Below are positions 8,731 through 17,031 of a stretch of 64,000 nt of DNA, piece after piece. The notes beneath the pieces were generated by a model that saw only the letters and a program-made list of their open reading frames with translations, was not told the origin of the DNA and did not search any database. Origin of the DNA: Colwellia sp. (GTDB lineage Bacteria > Pseudomonadota > Gammaproteobacteria > Enterobacterales > Alteromonadaceae). Each line of letters opens with the position of its first letter. The stretch's first letter is position 1. A program made the translations under genes and the position numbers. Location: contig JABSOW010000024.1 in NCBI GenBank assembly GCA_013215465.1, positions 1 through 64,000 on the forward strand, given 5' to 3'.

Positions 8731-10113
8731 ATGACAGAAAAAATATTGGGTAAAAAAGATCTAGTACTATTTACTGTGTCTGCCATTTTATTATTAGACA
8801 CTTTAGCCTCCGCGGCCTCTGTAGGCGTTTCTAGTATTTTTTGGTGGTTATTTCTTGGTGTTATCTTTTTTATACCTTTTGCATTGATTAGTGCAGAAAT
8901 GTCATGCTCATATCCAGAGCAAGGCGGTATTTATGCTTGGGTGAAAACTGCTTATGGCAGCCGCTGGGCAGCAAGAACATCGTGGAGTTATTGGGTAAAT
9001 ACAGCGGTGTGGATCCCCGCCATTGCCATATTGTTTGCTGGTATCTTTAAGCAAATGTTTATTCCTGATCTGAGTCTTTTGGGACAAATTGCTATTGGTG
9101 TTACGCTCACTTGGATCACGGTTGCGGTAAATATTGTTAGTTTAGATATTGGGCGATTCGTTCCAGATACAGGCGCAGTCCTTAAAATACTCATTTTTCT
9201 TGCATTAATTGTTGGTGCCTTTAATTATGTTGGCGAGCACGGCATGGCCAATGAGTTTTCACTTGCTGCGCTTAAGCCTGATTGGCAAGCGAGTTTTCAA
9301 TATATACCGGCAATAATCTATGGCATGTTGGGGTTTGAATTAGTTAGTGCCAGTAGTGAAGAAATGAAAGATCCAGCCAGAGACATGCCTAAAGCTGTGC
9401 TTATCTCTGCGGCTATTATTATGGTGCTGTACCTCTTTGGCACTATCGCCATGTTGGCGGCTATTCCCGCGCAAGATATTAATTTAGTTGAGGGGCTGAT
9501 GGATACCTTATATCTGTTATTTGGGCAAACACCTGCCGGGAAAACCTTTGCCATGATTTTAGGTATTGCGGCACTATTTACCTTTTTCTCTAATGGAGTA
9601 ACTTGGGCTTTAGGCTGTAATCGTGCGGCAGCCGAAGCGGCAAAAATGGGTGAGTTACCAGCAATTTTTGCTAAAGAAAGTAAGAATAATGGCACACCAT
9701 TAGGTGCTAGCTTAATGATGGGAGCAGTGAGTACTGGCACCATAGTGCTTTATGGCTTTCTTGCCGGCTCTAATGAAGATTTATTCTGGTCGCTGTTTGC
9801 TTTTAGTGCCGTTATTTTTATGCTGCCTTATATTGCGATGATGCTCGCTTTTATTAAGTCTCGTGTCGAACAACCGGAGCATTATCGCCCGTACAAAATA
9901 CCTGGCGGTTTATTGGTGGCTCGTTTATTTGCTTATTCTTGCATAACAGTTTTAAGCATGGCGATTGTTTTGTTTATCTACTCGCCTGAAGAGGGGGTGC
10001 AATGGCCTGTACTTGTTGGAGTAGTCGTTACCTTAATTATTGGTGAATTTGTGATACGCATAGCAGAGAAAGACAAATCCGAACCTATAATGAGCTTTTC
10101 AGCCATTAAATAG
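8731..10113 (+). CDS. APC-superfamily amino acid/polyamine permease
   Basis: A 460-aa integral inner-membrane transporter with about 12 hydrophobic segments. Family features include the first-helix region FTVSAILLLDTLASAASVG and the YPEQGGIYAWVK segment typical of APC amino acid transporters (about 68-80), followed by GMLGFELVSASSEEMKDP, the conserved F-E-ExxxP region of helix 6 and its loop. The context (PuuA-like ligase, GABA/5-aminovalerate genes) suggests import or exchange of putrescine, GABA or a related amino acid; specificity is inferred. A strong GGAAGAGAG ribosome site precedes the ATG. It is transcribed alone and ends at a clear terminator. Confidence 0.9.
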   Translation: MTEKILGKKDLVLFTVSAILLLDTLASAASVGVSSIFWWLFLGVIFFIPFALISAEMSCSYPEQGGIYAWVKTAYGSRWAARTSWSYWVNTAVWIPAIAILFAGIFKQMFIPDLSLLGQIAIGVTLTWITVAVNIVSLDIGRFVPDTGAVLKILIFLALIVGAFNYVGEHGMANEFSLAALKPDWQASFQYIPAIIYGMLGFELVSASSEEMKDPARDMPKAVLISAAIIMVLYLFGTIAMLAAIPAQDINLVEGLMDTLYLLFGQTPAGKTFAMILGIAALFTFFSNGVTWALGCNRAAAEAAKMGELPAIFAKESKNNGTPLGASLMMGAVSTGTIVLYGFLAGSNEDLFWSLFAFSAVIFMLPYIAMMLAFIKSRVEQPEHYRPYKIPGGLLVARLFAYSCITVLSMAIVLFIYSPEEGVQWPVLVGVVVTLIIGEFVIRIAEKDKSEPIMSFSAIK

Positions 10114-10140
10114 CAATTTTATAACTGTTCATAAATGACT

Positions 10141-10175
10141 AAAAGACCAACCTGATTATCACGTTGGTCTTTTTT
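10141..10175 (+). terminator. Rho-independent terminator after the permease
   Basis: An 11-bp perfect stem (AAAAGACCAAC at 10141-10151 with GTTGGTCTTTT at 10163-10173) and an 11-nt loop end in a T tract. It lies 28 bp after the permease stop. Its arms closely resemble the terminator at 108-140. Confidence 0.85.
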
Positions 10176-10199
10176 GTAAATAGCAGTAACCATTAACCC

Positions 10200-10345
10200 T
10201 TTAACTGACAATGGCGTTACCGAAAAATTGATTGGTGATGCTATCGTATCGATCAATTCACCTTGCTTCACCATTTTTTGATGCTTACTTTTGGGTGATT
10301 AAAAACCTGCTCTAAGCTATTAATGGCTCCACAAGGTACGGCTGC
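10200..10345 (-). pseudogene. Scar of a second class III CoA-transferase gene
   Basis: This 145-bp stretch is close to identical in several blocks to the 3' part of the CoA-transferase gene at 14505-15719. Examples are GATTGATTGGTGATGCTATC near 10229 (compare 14640), TGGGTGATTAAAAACCTGCTC near 10294 (compare 14724) and CCACAAGGTACGGC near 10330 (compare 14758). Two internal deletions relative to the intact gene are visible. One joins the gene's last codons (AACTGAC-ATGGCGTTAC) directly to an internal ATGGCGTTNC, as if two short direct repeats had recombined. No frame survives. Confidence 0.8.
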
Positions 10346-10600
10346 GGCAAGAAAGTTGTCTTTTGCTGACGGTTATCCGTTACTACTCATTTCCCAAACC
10401 TCGTTAGATGATCTCAATCAACGCCTTGCCTAAAGCGTTTCTGATTCCAGCTGAATCATGCACTTTCAAGTGAAACGGATATAGTTATGACAAATTAGGC
10501 TATACGCTCAAAAGACAAAGTATAACCAAAGCACTAATTTTTTTAGAAAACATGACAGAGCAACACTTAATTCTTCCCTAAACCCTAGACTAAAGTCGAG
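10346..10600. other. Non-coding remnant DNA
   Basis: No open frame. The stretch around 10360-10500 contains ordered, more GC-rich sequence (for example CTCGTTAGATGATC, GCCTTGCCTAAAGCG) unlike the flanking AT-rich spacer. It may be the end of a lost mobile element that brought or broke the CoA-transferase copy at 10200-10345. I could not match it to a particular IS family. Confidence 0.35.
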
Positions 10601-10606
10601 TAAACT

Positions 10607-10620
10607 TTGACGTAAATCAA
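10607..10620. promoter_or_regulatory. FNR-type box, upstream site
   Basis: TTGAC-GTAA-ATCAA fits the FNR consensus TTGAT-N4-ATCAA with one mismatch. Its centre lies 49 bp upstream of the centre of the perfect box at 10656-10669, so the two sites lie on nearly the same face of the helix, upstream of the porin gene. Confidence 0.6.
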
Positions 10621-10655
10621 TATTAGTTTGCTATTTTTCAAGTTAATTTCACAAG

Positions 10656-10669
10656 TTGATTTAAATCAA
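10656..10669. promoter_or_regulatory. FNR-type box, perfect consensus
   Basis: TTGAT-TTAA-ATCAA matches the FNR/EtrA consensus at every defined base and sits at the centre of a perfect 20-bp palindrome (10653-10672). A -10-like TAAGAAT at 10691-10697 lies where a class II promoter would put it, with the box centred near -41.5 of a start close to 10704. Anaerobic activation of the downstream porin gene is the natural prediction. CRP-family relatives with the same half-site cannot be excluded. Confidence 0.75.
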
Positions 10670-10784
10670 CTTTTACCTTCAAGGAGAGTGTAAGAATTAG
10701 TCAACAGAGCACTAATAATTATAAAAATAACTGTGTTTCACCATACTTTAGATTATTTATAAAATATAAAACTGGGATATAACT

Positions 10785-11969
10785 ATGAACAAAAATAAAA
10801 AAATCACTTTATCTTTACTTACTACAGCTATTCTAGCTGCCCCAACAGCTTTTGCTGACAATTCAATCGCTAGTGGCATAACAGAAGCACTTGCAGACAG
10901 TAAAACAAATTTATCCTTTCGCGCTCGCTATGAAGGGGTAGATCAGGACAGAGCTGGTCAGGATGACCGAGCCGATGCCCTAACAATAAAAAGTCGTATT
11001 ACGATTAAAACAGGCAGCTATAGCAATTTTTCTCTTGGTTTAGAGGTAGACAATGTTAGCGCACTAATTGATGACTACAATAGTAAAACTAACGGCCAAA
11101 CCCAATACCCGGTAATTGCCGATCCAACAAGTACTGATGTCAACCAAGGCTTTATCAAATATGATAATAATGGTTTTAGCACTATTGTTGGTCGTCAACG
11201 CATTTTACATAATAATCAACGTTTTGTTGGTGGTGTCGGCTGGCGTCAAAATGAGCAAACCTATGATGGTATTCGAGCTCAATATAAAGCTGGCGCATTA
11301 TCGGTTGACTACAGCTATATCCATAATATCAATGGTATTACTGGTGGCAACTCGTCTGGTGATTTCCATTTAGCCAACCTAGGTTACAAAGTTAATAAAA
11401 ATCACAAAATTTCAGCTTTTGCTTATATCTTAGATTTTGATGCAGGAGCTGCTAATTCAAGCAGCACCTATGGTGCACTTTATAATGGTAAATTTGGCGC
11501 TGTTGTTGTTAATGCCAGTGCCGCAAGCCAAACTGATAATAGCGATAATCCTAACAGTTACACGGCAACTTATTTAAATGCTGAAGTTGGCTCTAAATTT
11601 GGCGGCGTTATTGTTTTAGGTGGTTATGAATTACTAGGTAGTGATAACGGTGTTGGTTTTAATACGCCACTAGCGACTAAGCATAAATTCCAAGGTTGGG
11701 CTGATAAGTTTTTAGGTACGCCAAAGAATGGTATTCAAGATATCTACTTAACCGTAAAGGGTGCTGTATCAGGTGTTAAGCTAAGCGCAACCTACCATAA
11801 ACTAACATCAGACGTTAATAGCATTGATTATGGTAACGAATTAGATTTAGTTGCTAACTATAAAATAAACAAAAAATACGCTGTGCTAGTTAAGTTTGCG
11901 AACTATAGTGCCGATAATTATCTCACGGACACCAACAAACTTTGGCTACAAGCTACTGCTAAATTTTAA
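10785..11969 (+). CDS. Outer-membrane porin-like beta-barrel protein
   Basis: A 394-aa protein with a clear signal peptide (residues 1-24, ending AFA|DN). The rest consists of amphipathic beta strands and ends in Phe (QATAKF), the usual outer-membrane barrel signature. The early SFRARYEGVDQD and later RQRILHNNQRFVGGVGWRQNEQTYDG segments recall the alginate-export/OprD-like single-chain porins of gammaproteobacteria, but I cannot name the substrate. Two FNR boxes precede it and the chemoreceptor gene follows after 99 bp in the same direction, suggesting one anaerobically induced transcript. The ribosome site (TGGGAT) is modest. Confidence 0.85.
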   Translation: MNKNKKITLSLLTTAILAAPTAFADNSIASGITEALADSKTNLSFRARYEGVDQDRAGQDDRADALTIKSRITIKTGSYSNFSLGLEVDNVSALIDDYNSKTNGQTQYPVIADPTSTDVNQGFIKYDNNGFSTIVGRQRILHNNQRFVGGVGWRQNEQTYDGIRAQYKAGALSVDYSYIHNINGITGGNSSGDFHLANLGYKVNKNHKISAFAYILDFDAGAANSSSTYGALYNGKFGAVVVNASAASQTDNSDNPNSYTATYLNAEVGSKFGGVIVLGGYELLGSDNGVGFNTPLATKHKFQGWADKFLGTPKNGIQDIYLTVKGAVSGVKLSATYHKLTSDVNSIDYGNELDLVANYKINKKYAVLVKFANYSADNYLTDTNKLWLQATAKF

Positions 11970-12068
11970 TTACTAACAATATTATTCTACCGATAATAAA
12001 AATAAGAAACTCAAGTACCACCTTAGTTTTTTATTTTTTTTTATACTCTAATAAACTAAGAAATAACA

Positions 12069-14108
12069 ATGCAAAGTATCATTAACAAACTCAATGCCCT
12101 CTTTGGCATAAATCATCTCAATGTAAGTAAAAAACTTCTGGTATTAACGCTTTTGTTTCTCAGTGTGATCAGTGCCATGATCATTTATACGGTATTGACC
12201 TTAGAAACACAAAAAAATGACGGTAGGGTAATAAATATCGCCGGTCGACAGCGGATGCTAACGCAAAAATTTACTAAAGAATTTTTTCTTAGCTTACAAG
12301 TAGTAAACCAAGCACAACAACAAAAAAATCAACAACAACTAAATGACACAGGCGTTTTATTTGAACATTCACTAACCGCGCTAAGAAATGGTGGCTTAAC
12401 CTATCTCGATTTACAAATGAAGCAAAGCATTGAGTTACCAGCAACAGCAAACAAGGAAATCAGGAAAAAATTAAATGAAGTATCTCAACTGTGGCAACAG
12501 TTACAAGCCGCTATAAAACAGGTCAAAGCCGATGACTTTCAACAGTCTCAACTGATGCATATTAATCAGCTCAGCATTAAAGTATTGGTTAATATGAACC
12601 AGGCCGTGGTGATGTTTGCTAATGACTCTGATACTAAAATGCAAACCATGGTTAACAACCAAATGTGGACTTGGCTTTTCGCCGTGCTAGTAACCAGCCT
12701 ATGTGCTTGGGTTATCGCAAAAAATATTACCACTCCTCTGAGGCATATTGTTAATGCTACACAACGTGTCAGTGATGGTAACCTAAAAGCCTTTCCGGCA
12801 AAGAAAATTCATCGTGATGAATTAGGCAAATTAATTTTACAAATTGACAGTATGCGTTCAGTACTTAGTAACATTATTCGTACCGTACAACAAAACTCTA
12901 AACAAATGACTCATTCATCTTTGCGTATTGCTACCATTTCAGCGGAGATATCAACAATAAGTGCTCAAGAGCAAGAAGGGTCAAGTAAAGTATTAGCGGC
13001 AACCGACTCGCTACGGCACATAGCCAGTACGGTTAGCGATCATATTGCCCAAACTCACGAAATTGCCGAGCAAAATCAAAAAACAGCAGATCAAGGGGCT
13101 TGCATTGTTCAGGAAAGTATGGCGGAACTCGACAGTGCCGTAACCAGTGTTGATAACACAGCGATGCAAATGGCATCGGTCAAATTAGCAACTGATCAAA
13201 TCAATACCATTATCGAGTCAATTAAAAATATAGCATCACAAACGAATTTATTGGCATTAAATGCTGCCATTGAAGCCGCTCGCGCTGGAGAACATGGCAG
13301 AGGCTTTGCTGTAGTTGCTGATGAAGTGCGTAACCTAGCATCACGTACTGCAGAGTCAACCACAGAAATAACCTCATTAATTGAAACGTTAACTATCTCT
13401 GTTGATAACTCAGTGCAATCGATGACATTAGTGACAGAGCAAGTAAAACATTCTCAACAACAGTCTCAAAAAACGCTTGCTGCTTTTGAAAATATGGCGG
13501 ATGGCATTAATCGTAACAGTAAAAGTTTCGCTCAAATGGCTGAGCTAAACGAGCAACAATTACAGCAATTAGGCTCATTACAAGGAGAGCTAGGACAATT
13601 ATTTGATGTACTGACAATCAGCGCAGAAAAAGCGGATTCTACTTCTTTAGTTGCTAACGACCTGCATATTATTTCTGACAAACTAGAGCAGCTGCTCGCT
13701 GACTTTGACATCGACATTATTGACTTTGAGTCGCGCAAAAAAACCGAAAAACGCGCGAGTCCTAGAATTAACAATCAAATTAAAATAGTACTGAGTTATG
13801 AAAGCAAACAAGTTGAAGGTTTAAGTCAGGATATTAGCATGAATGGACTCCAAATAAGGTGTCTCAATCCTTTATTTACCAGCACAGCACAAGCCAAAGG
13901 GAAAAAAATAAAAGTTTGTCTATATATTCCTCAGCAAGGCCTTGATGACAAAGTTACCTCCATTGAAATTTCGAGTAATATCATCCATATTGATAAAAAA
14001 CCAGAAGGTTATTATTATGGGATTTCCTTTAACCAGTTAACTCAAATACAGCAAGATAGCATAAAAAATATTTTTAAATATTTCACCAAAGCTTCAGAAT
14101 ATGCCTAA
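12069..14108 (+). CDS. Methyl-accepting chemoreceptor with PilJ-type sensor and C-terminal PilZ domain
   Basis: A 679-aa chimeric receptor. TM1 (about 22-45) is followed by a periplasmic PilJ/NarX-type helical sensor with the P-box-like [12 protein letters not shown] (56-67), then TM2 (about 200-216) and a HAMP domain (217-270). The signalling coiled coil has the conserved tip [20 protein letters not shown] (393-412). Unusually, a PilZ domain follows (about 560-672) with both c-di-GMP motifs: RASPR (562-566) and DISMNG (588-593). Related PilJ-domain receptors such as Pseudomonas McpN sense nitrate, so nitrate/nitrite taxis gated by c-di-GMP is a reasonable hypothesis. It lies 99 bp after the porin, behind two FNR boxes. 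Confidence 0.92.
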   Translation: MQSIINKLNALFGINHLNVSKKLLVLTLLFLSVISAMIIYTVLTLETQKNDGRVINIAGRQRMLTQKFTKEFFLSLQVVNQAQQQKNQQQLNDTGVLFEHSLTALRNGGLTYLDLQMKQSIELPATANKEIRKKLNEVSQLWQQLQAAIKQVKADDFQQSQLMHINQLSIKVLVNMNQAVVMFANDSDTKMQTMVNNQMWTWLFAVLVTSLCAWVIAKNITTPLRHIVNATQRVSDGNLKAFPAKKIHRDELGKLILQIDSMRSVLSNIIRTVQQNSKQMTHSSLRIATISAEISTISAQEQEGSSKVLAATDSLRHIASTVSDHIAQTHEIAEQNQKTADQGACIVQESMAELDSAVTSVDNTAMQMASVKLATDQINTIIESIKNIASQTNLLALNAAIEAARAGEHGRGFAVVADEVRNLASRTAESTTEITSLIETLTISVDNSVQSMTLVTEQVKHSQQQSQKTLAAFENMADGINRNSKSFAQMAELNEQQLQQLGSLQGELGQLFDVLTISAEKADSTSLVANDLHIISDKLEQLLADFDIDIIDFESRKKTEKRASPRINNQIKIVLSYESKQVEGLSQDISMNGLQIRCLNPLFTSTAQAKGKKIKVCLYIPQQGLDDKVTSIEISSNIIHIDKKPEGYYYGISFNQLTQIQQDSIKNIFKYFTKASEYA

Positions 14109-14265
14109 GTAAATTGCTCCTTTAGCTTAAAGCATTAGAATAACCTCGATTTTTCATCTAGGTTTATCAGTTTTGATAATAATGATCGACAATTACAGCT
14201 CATTTACCTTTAATTTGGTGCATTATTTTCAATCACTAGGCCAAATCGTTAAGGTTTTTCGACAA

Positions 14266-14335
14266 GGACGCTACATGGATGGTGTTATTAGAGAATGCCG
14301 GAGCACATTCTCCTGAACGACGAAAAAGGAGTTAC
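14266..14335 (+). repeat. Copy 1 of a dispersed structured element
   Basis: Shares the ordered blocks ACATGGATG, ATTAGA, GAG-TGCCGGAGCA and ATYCTCCTGARCACG-like sequence with 59738-59850. In this copy GAGAATG and CATTCTC form a perfect 7-bp stem around a CCGGAGCA loop. It could be a dispersed palindromic repeat or a small transcribed structure. Confidence 0.6.
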
Positions 14336-14360
14336 CCAAGAATGGTTAAGGCTAGGCCTA

Positions 14361-14408
14361 ATACCAATACCAGTAAGTTAGTGATCAAATATTTATTTGT
14401 ATTGGTAT
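14361..14408. repeat. Miniature inverted-repeat element (48 bp)
   Basis: Perfect 10-bp terminal arms ATACCAATAC (14361-14370) and GTATTGGTAT (14399-14408) flank a 28-bp centre, with TA next to both ends. The ATACCAAT end is shared with the larger MITE-like element at 49186-49344. It is probably a deletion derivative or solo pair of ends. Confidence 0.6.
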
Positions 14409-14430
14409 AAACGATATATAGAAAAAGAAG

Positions 14431-14463
14431 TAAAAAAATGCCCGTCAGCTCTTAACTGACAGG
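14431..14463 (-). terminator. Rho-independent terminator after the CoA-transferase gene
   Basis: Read on the minus strand, an 8-bp stem with one G-T pair (CCTGTCAG / CTGACGGG, from 14463 to 14441) and a 7-nt loop is followed by CATTTTTTT. It lies about 40 bp after the leftward CoA-transferase stop and should end the gcdH/CoA-transferase transcript. Confidence 0.75.
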
Positions 14464-14504
14464 TATTATGGGTTAAAGTTGGCTTAACGGTTGACTTAAG
14501 CATG

Positions 14505-15719
14505 CTAACTGACGATGGCGTTACTAAATAGTGCGTTAATATCAGCTTCACTATAGTTGAGCGTTGTTGATAATACCTGATAGCTATGCTGACCCAAATC
14601 AGGTGACGCGCTGTTATATTGCAATGGCGTTGCCGAAAGATTGATTGGTGATGCTATCGTATCGATCAATTCTCCTTGTTGATTTGCGACTTGTTTCACC
14701 ATTTCTCGATGCTTAATTTGTGGGTGATTAAAAACCTGCTCTAAGGTATTAACGGGTCCACAAGGTACGGCGACAAGCTCAAGTTGCTCAAGCCACCATT
14801 GACTAGTATATGAAGCAAGTTTGCACGCTAGCATAGGAATAAGCTTATCTCTATTAATGACTCGTTGGGCATTGGTAACAAACAAAGGATCTTCAGCAAT
14901 ACTAGCGCATTGGGCAACCTGGCAAAACTTAACAAATTGATTGTCATTGCCTATTGCTAAAATAATACTACCATCTTGCGTCGCAAACGTTTGATAAGGA
15001 ACAATGTTCGGGTGGCCATTACCTAATCTTTGTGGGTTTTTACCCGTGGCTAAATAGTTCATCCCCTGATTGGCTAATGTGGCAGCTTGAACATCGAGTA
15101 AAGCAATATCAATATACTGACCTTCATTGGTATGTTGCCGTGCCATTAGGGCTGCCAATACTGCATTGCAACTGTATAAACCGGTCATAACATCAACGAG
15201 GGCAACGCCAACTTTCATCGGTGTACCATCAGGCTCTCCCGTCAAGCTCATCAAGCCACCTTCACCTTGGATCATGCCATCATAACCCGCTTTGTGTGCA
15301 CTAGGGCCACTTTGACCAAAACCGGTAATAGAGCAATACACTAGCCTAGGGTTAATTTTTTTTACACTTTGATAATCAAGCCCATATTTGGCAAGGCCAC
15401 CCACTTTGTAGTTTTCAATGAGTACATCGGCTTGAGCAATTAAGTCTTTAATCACTTGCTGACCCTGCTCTTGGGTAATATCAATGGCAATAGACTGCTT
15501 GTTACGATTCACGCAATGAAAATAGGCTGCTTGTGGTGGCTGCTCCTTAGTCGCTTCTTTAATAAAAGGAGGCCCCCAAAAACGGGTGTCATCACCTTTT
15601 ACTGGGCGCTCTACTTTTATCACTTCTGCGCCCATGTCTGCCAACATTTGCGAGGCCCAAGGCCCCGCCAAAATACGGCTTAAGTCAACAACCTTTATAT
15701 TTTCTAATGCACTGGTCAT
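14505..15719 (-). CDS. Class III CoA-transferase (CaiB/BaiF), probable succinyl-CoA:glutarate CoA-transferase
   Basis: A 404-aa family III CoA-transferase. Family features are LSRILAGPWASQMLADMGAEVIKVE near the start, FHCVNRNKQSIAIDI, and AGYDGMIQGEGGLMSLTG, whose Asp is the expected acyl-carrying residue. It directly follows glutaryl-CoA dehydrogenase: its ATG overlaps that gene's TAA (TAATG). Activation of glutarate to glutaryl-CoA using succinyl-CoA is therefore the likely role. A TTG two codons earlier is possible but the ATG is the better start. A partial, decayed copy of this gene lies at 10200-10345. Confidence 0.88.
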   Translation of the reverse strand: MTSALENIKVVDLSRILAGPWASQMLADMGAEVIKVERPVKGDDTRFWGPPFIKEATKEQPPQAAYFHCVNRNKQSIAIDITQEQGQQVIKDLIAQADVLIENYKVGGLAKYGLDYQSVKKINPRLVYCSITGFGQSGPSAHKAGYDGMIQGEGGLMSLTGEPDGTPMKVGVALVDVMTGLYSCNAVLAALMARQHTNEGQYIDIALLDVQAATLANQGMNYLATGKNPQRLGNGHPNIVPYQTFATQDGSIILAIGNDNQFVKFCQVAQCASIAEDPLFVTNAQRVINRDKLIPMLACKLASYTSQWWLEQLELVAVPCGPVNTLEQVFNHPQIKHREMVKQVANQQGELIDTIASPINLSATPLQYNSASPDLGQHSYQVLSTTLNYSEADINALFSNAIVS

Positions 15720-16900
15720 TAGCAAAATGCCTGATAGCCAGTGATAGCTCGCCCTAAAATTAAGGCATGAATATCATGGGTACCTTCATAAGTATTAACG
15801 GCTTCAAGGTTCATCATATGGCGAATTACGCCGAACTCATCACTAATACCGTTGCCGCCATGCATATCACGGGCAACGCGGGCAATATCTAGAGACTTAC
15901 CGCAATTGTTACGTTTCAATAACGAGATTAATTCAACTGGACATTGGTCAGCATCCATCAAACGACCCATTTGTAAGCAACCTTGCAAACCTAAACTTAT
16001 TTCTGTTTGCATGTCGGCCAATTTCTTTTGGATCAATTGATTTGAGGCTAATGGGCGACCAAATTGTTTGCGGTCTATGGCATAATTTCGAGCTGAATCA
16101 AAACAGAATTCGGCAGCACCTAATGCGCCCCAAGCTATGCCATAACGTGCCTTGTTAAGACAACCAAAAGGCCCTGCTAAACCAGTAATTTCAGGAAATA
16201 TATTTTCATCAGGAATGAAAACATTATCCATAACAATTTCACCTGTTATCGAAGCACGTAAAGAAAATTTTCCTTCAATTTTGGGCGCAGATAAACCTTC
16301 CATGCCTTTTTCAAGTACAAAACCACGAATTTTTTTATTGAATTTTGCCCAAATAACAAAAACATCCGCTATTGGTGAGTTGGTGATCCATATTTTATTA
16401 CCTGTTATGTGGTAACCACCATCAACTTTAGTTGCATGAGTTGTCATTGACGCCGGATCACTACCCGAGTTCGGCTCTGTTAAACCAAAGCAGCCAACCC
16501 ATTCACCTGAAGCAAGCTTGGGTAAGTATTTCATCCGCTGCTCTTCTGTGCCATAAGCATAAATAGGGTGCATTACTAGTGATGACTGTACACTCATGGC
16601 ACTACGATAGCCGCTATCAACACGCTCTACTTCACGGGCGATTAAACCATAGCTAACATAGTTAACCTCACTGCCACCATATTTTGCTGGTAAAGTAGCT
16701 CCTAAAAATCCAAGTTCCCCTAACTCACGCATGATTTCACGATCAAAAACTTCATTTCTATTTGCTTCTAGCACGCGTGGCTGTAATTTTGCTTGGCAAT
16801 AATCATAAGCGGTATCACGGATCATACGCTCTTCTTCAGTGAGTTGATTCTCAAGAAACATAGGATCTTGCCAGTTAAAAGGGGTTAGTGCTTGACTCAT
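15719..16900 (-). CDS. gcdH: Glutaryl-CoA dehydrogenase
   Basis: A 393-aa FAD-dependent acyl-CoA dehydrogenase that oxidatively decarboxylates glutaryl-CoA to crotonyl-CoA. The FAD/substrate segment [16 protein letters not shown] (about 136-151) and the C-terminal [20 protein letters not shown] followed by [18 protein letters not shown] are those of GCDH, including the catalytic Glu in YEGTHD. It forms a two-gene unit with the class III CoA-transferase and is divergent from a LysR gene, the usual gcdH/gcdR arrangement. GGAG lies 7 nt before the ATG. Confidence 0.95.
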   Translation of the reverse strand: MSQALTPFNWQDPMFLENQLTEEERMIRDTAYDYCQAKLQPRVLEANRNEVFDREIMRELGELGFLGATLPAKYGGSEVNYVSYGLIAREVERVDSGYRSAMSVQSSLVMHPIYAYGTEEQRMKYLPKLASGEWVGCFGLTEPNSGSDPASMTTHATKVDGGYHITGNKIWITNSPIADVFVIWAKFNKKIRGFVLEKGMEGLSAPKIEGKFSLRASITGEIVMDNVFIPDENIFPEITGLAGPFGCLNKARYGIAWGALGAAEFCFDSARNYAIDRKQFGRPLASNQLIQKKLADMQTEISLGLQGCLQMGRLMDADQCPVELISLLKRNNCGKSLDIARVARDMHGGNGISDEFGVIRHMMNLEAVNTYEGTHDIHALILGRAITGYQAFC

Positions 16901-16989
16901 GTTATTACTCCAATGGTAATTTGTTGCGCGTTAACAGTTCTAAATTATAGTTATACTCTATCTAAAAATTGAAAATAAATATAATATAT

Positions 16990-17011
16990 AGTTATTATAA
17001 TTTCGATAACT
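16990..17011. promoter_or_regulatory. Inverted repeat, LysR operator candidate (gcdH/lysR divergent region)
   Basis: AGTTAT-N10-ATAACT is a perfect T-N11-A-type dyad immediately upstream of the chosen LysR start (17032) and about 90 bp upstream of gcdH. LysR proteins typically bind such a dyad between their own gene and the divergent target. Confidence 0.45.
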
Positions 17012-17031
17012 TTTATTTATTGGTGCGTTAT

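Larger units (their letters stand above)
14109..14430. other. Intergenic region with two repeat-like elements
   Basis: About 320 bp between the convergent chemoreceptor and CoA-transferase genes. It contains a structured element at 14266-14335 shared with 59738-59850, and a short inverted-repeat element at 14361-14408. No ORF is present. Confidence 0.6.

Noticed and set aside
9318..9743. 141-codon open frame on the minus strand inside the permease gene
   Set aside because: It lies wholly antisense to a clear APC permease and its protein is a low-complexity shadow of the hydrophobic coding strand.
10360..10500. Assignment of the ordered sequence after the CoA-transferase scar to a known IS end
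   Set aside because: It looks like a mobile-element remnant, but I cannot name the family from memory with any safety.
12022..12060. CTTAGTTT / AAACTAAG pair before the chemoreceptor gene as a terminator
   Set aside because: The 8-bp arms are separated by 23 bases of mostly T, and the geometry does not fit an intrinsic terminator.
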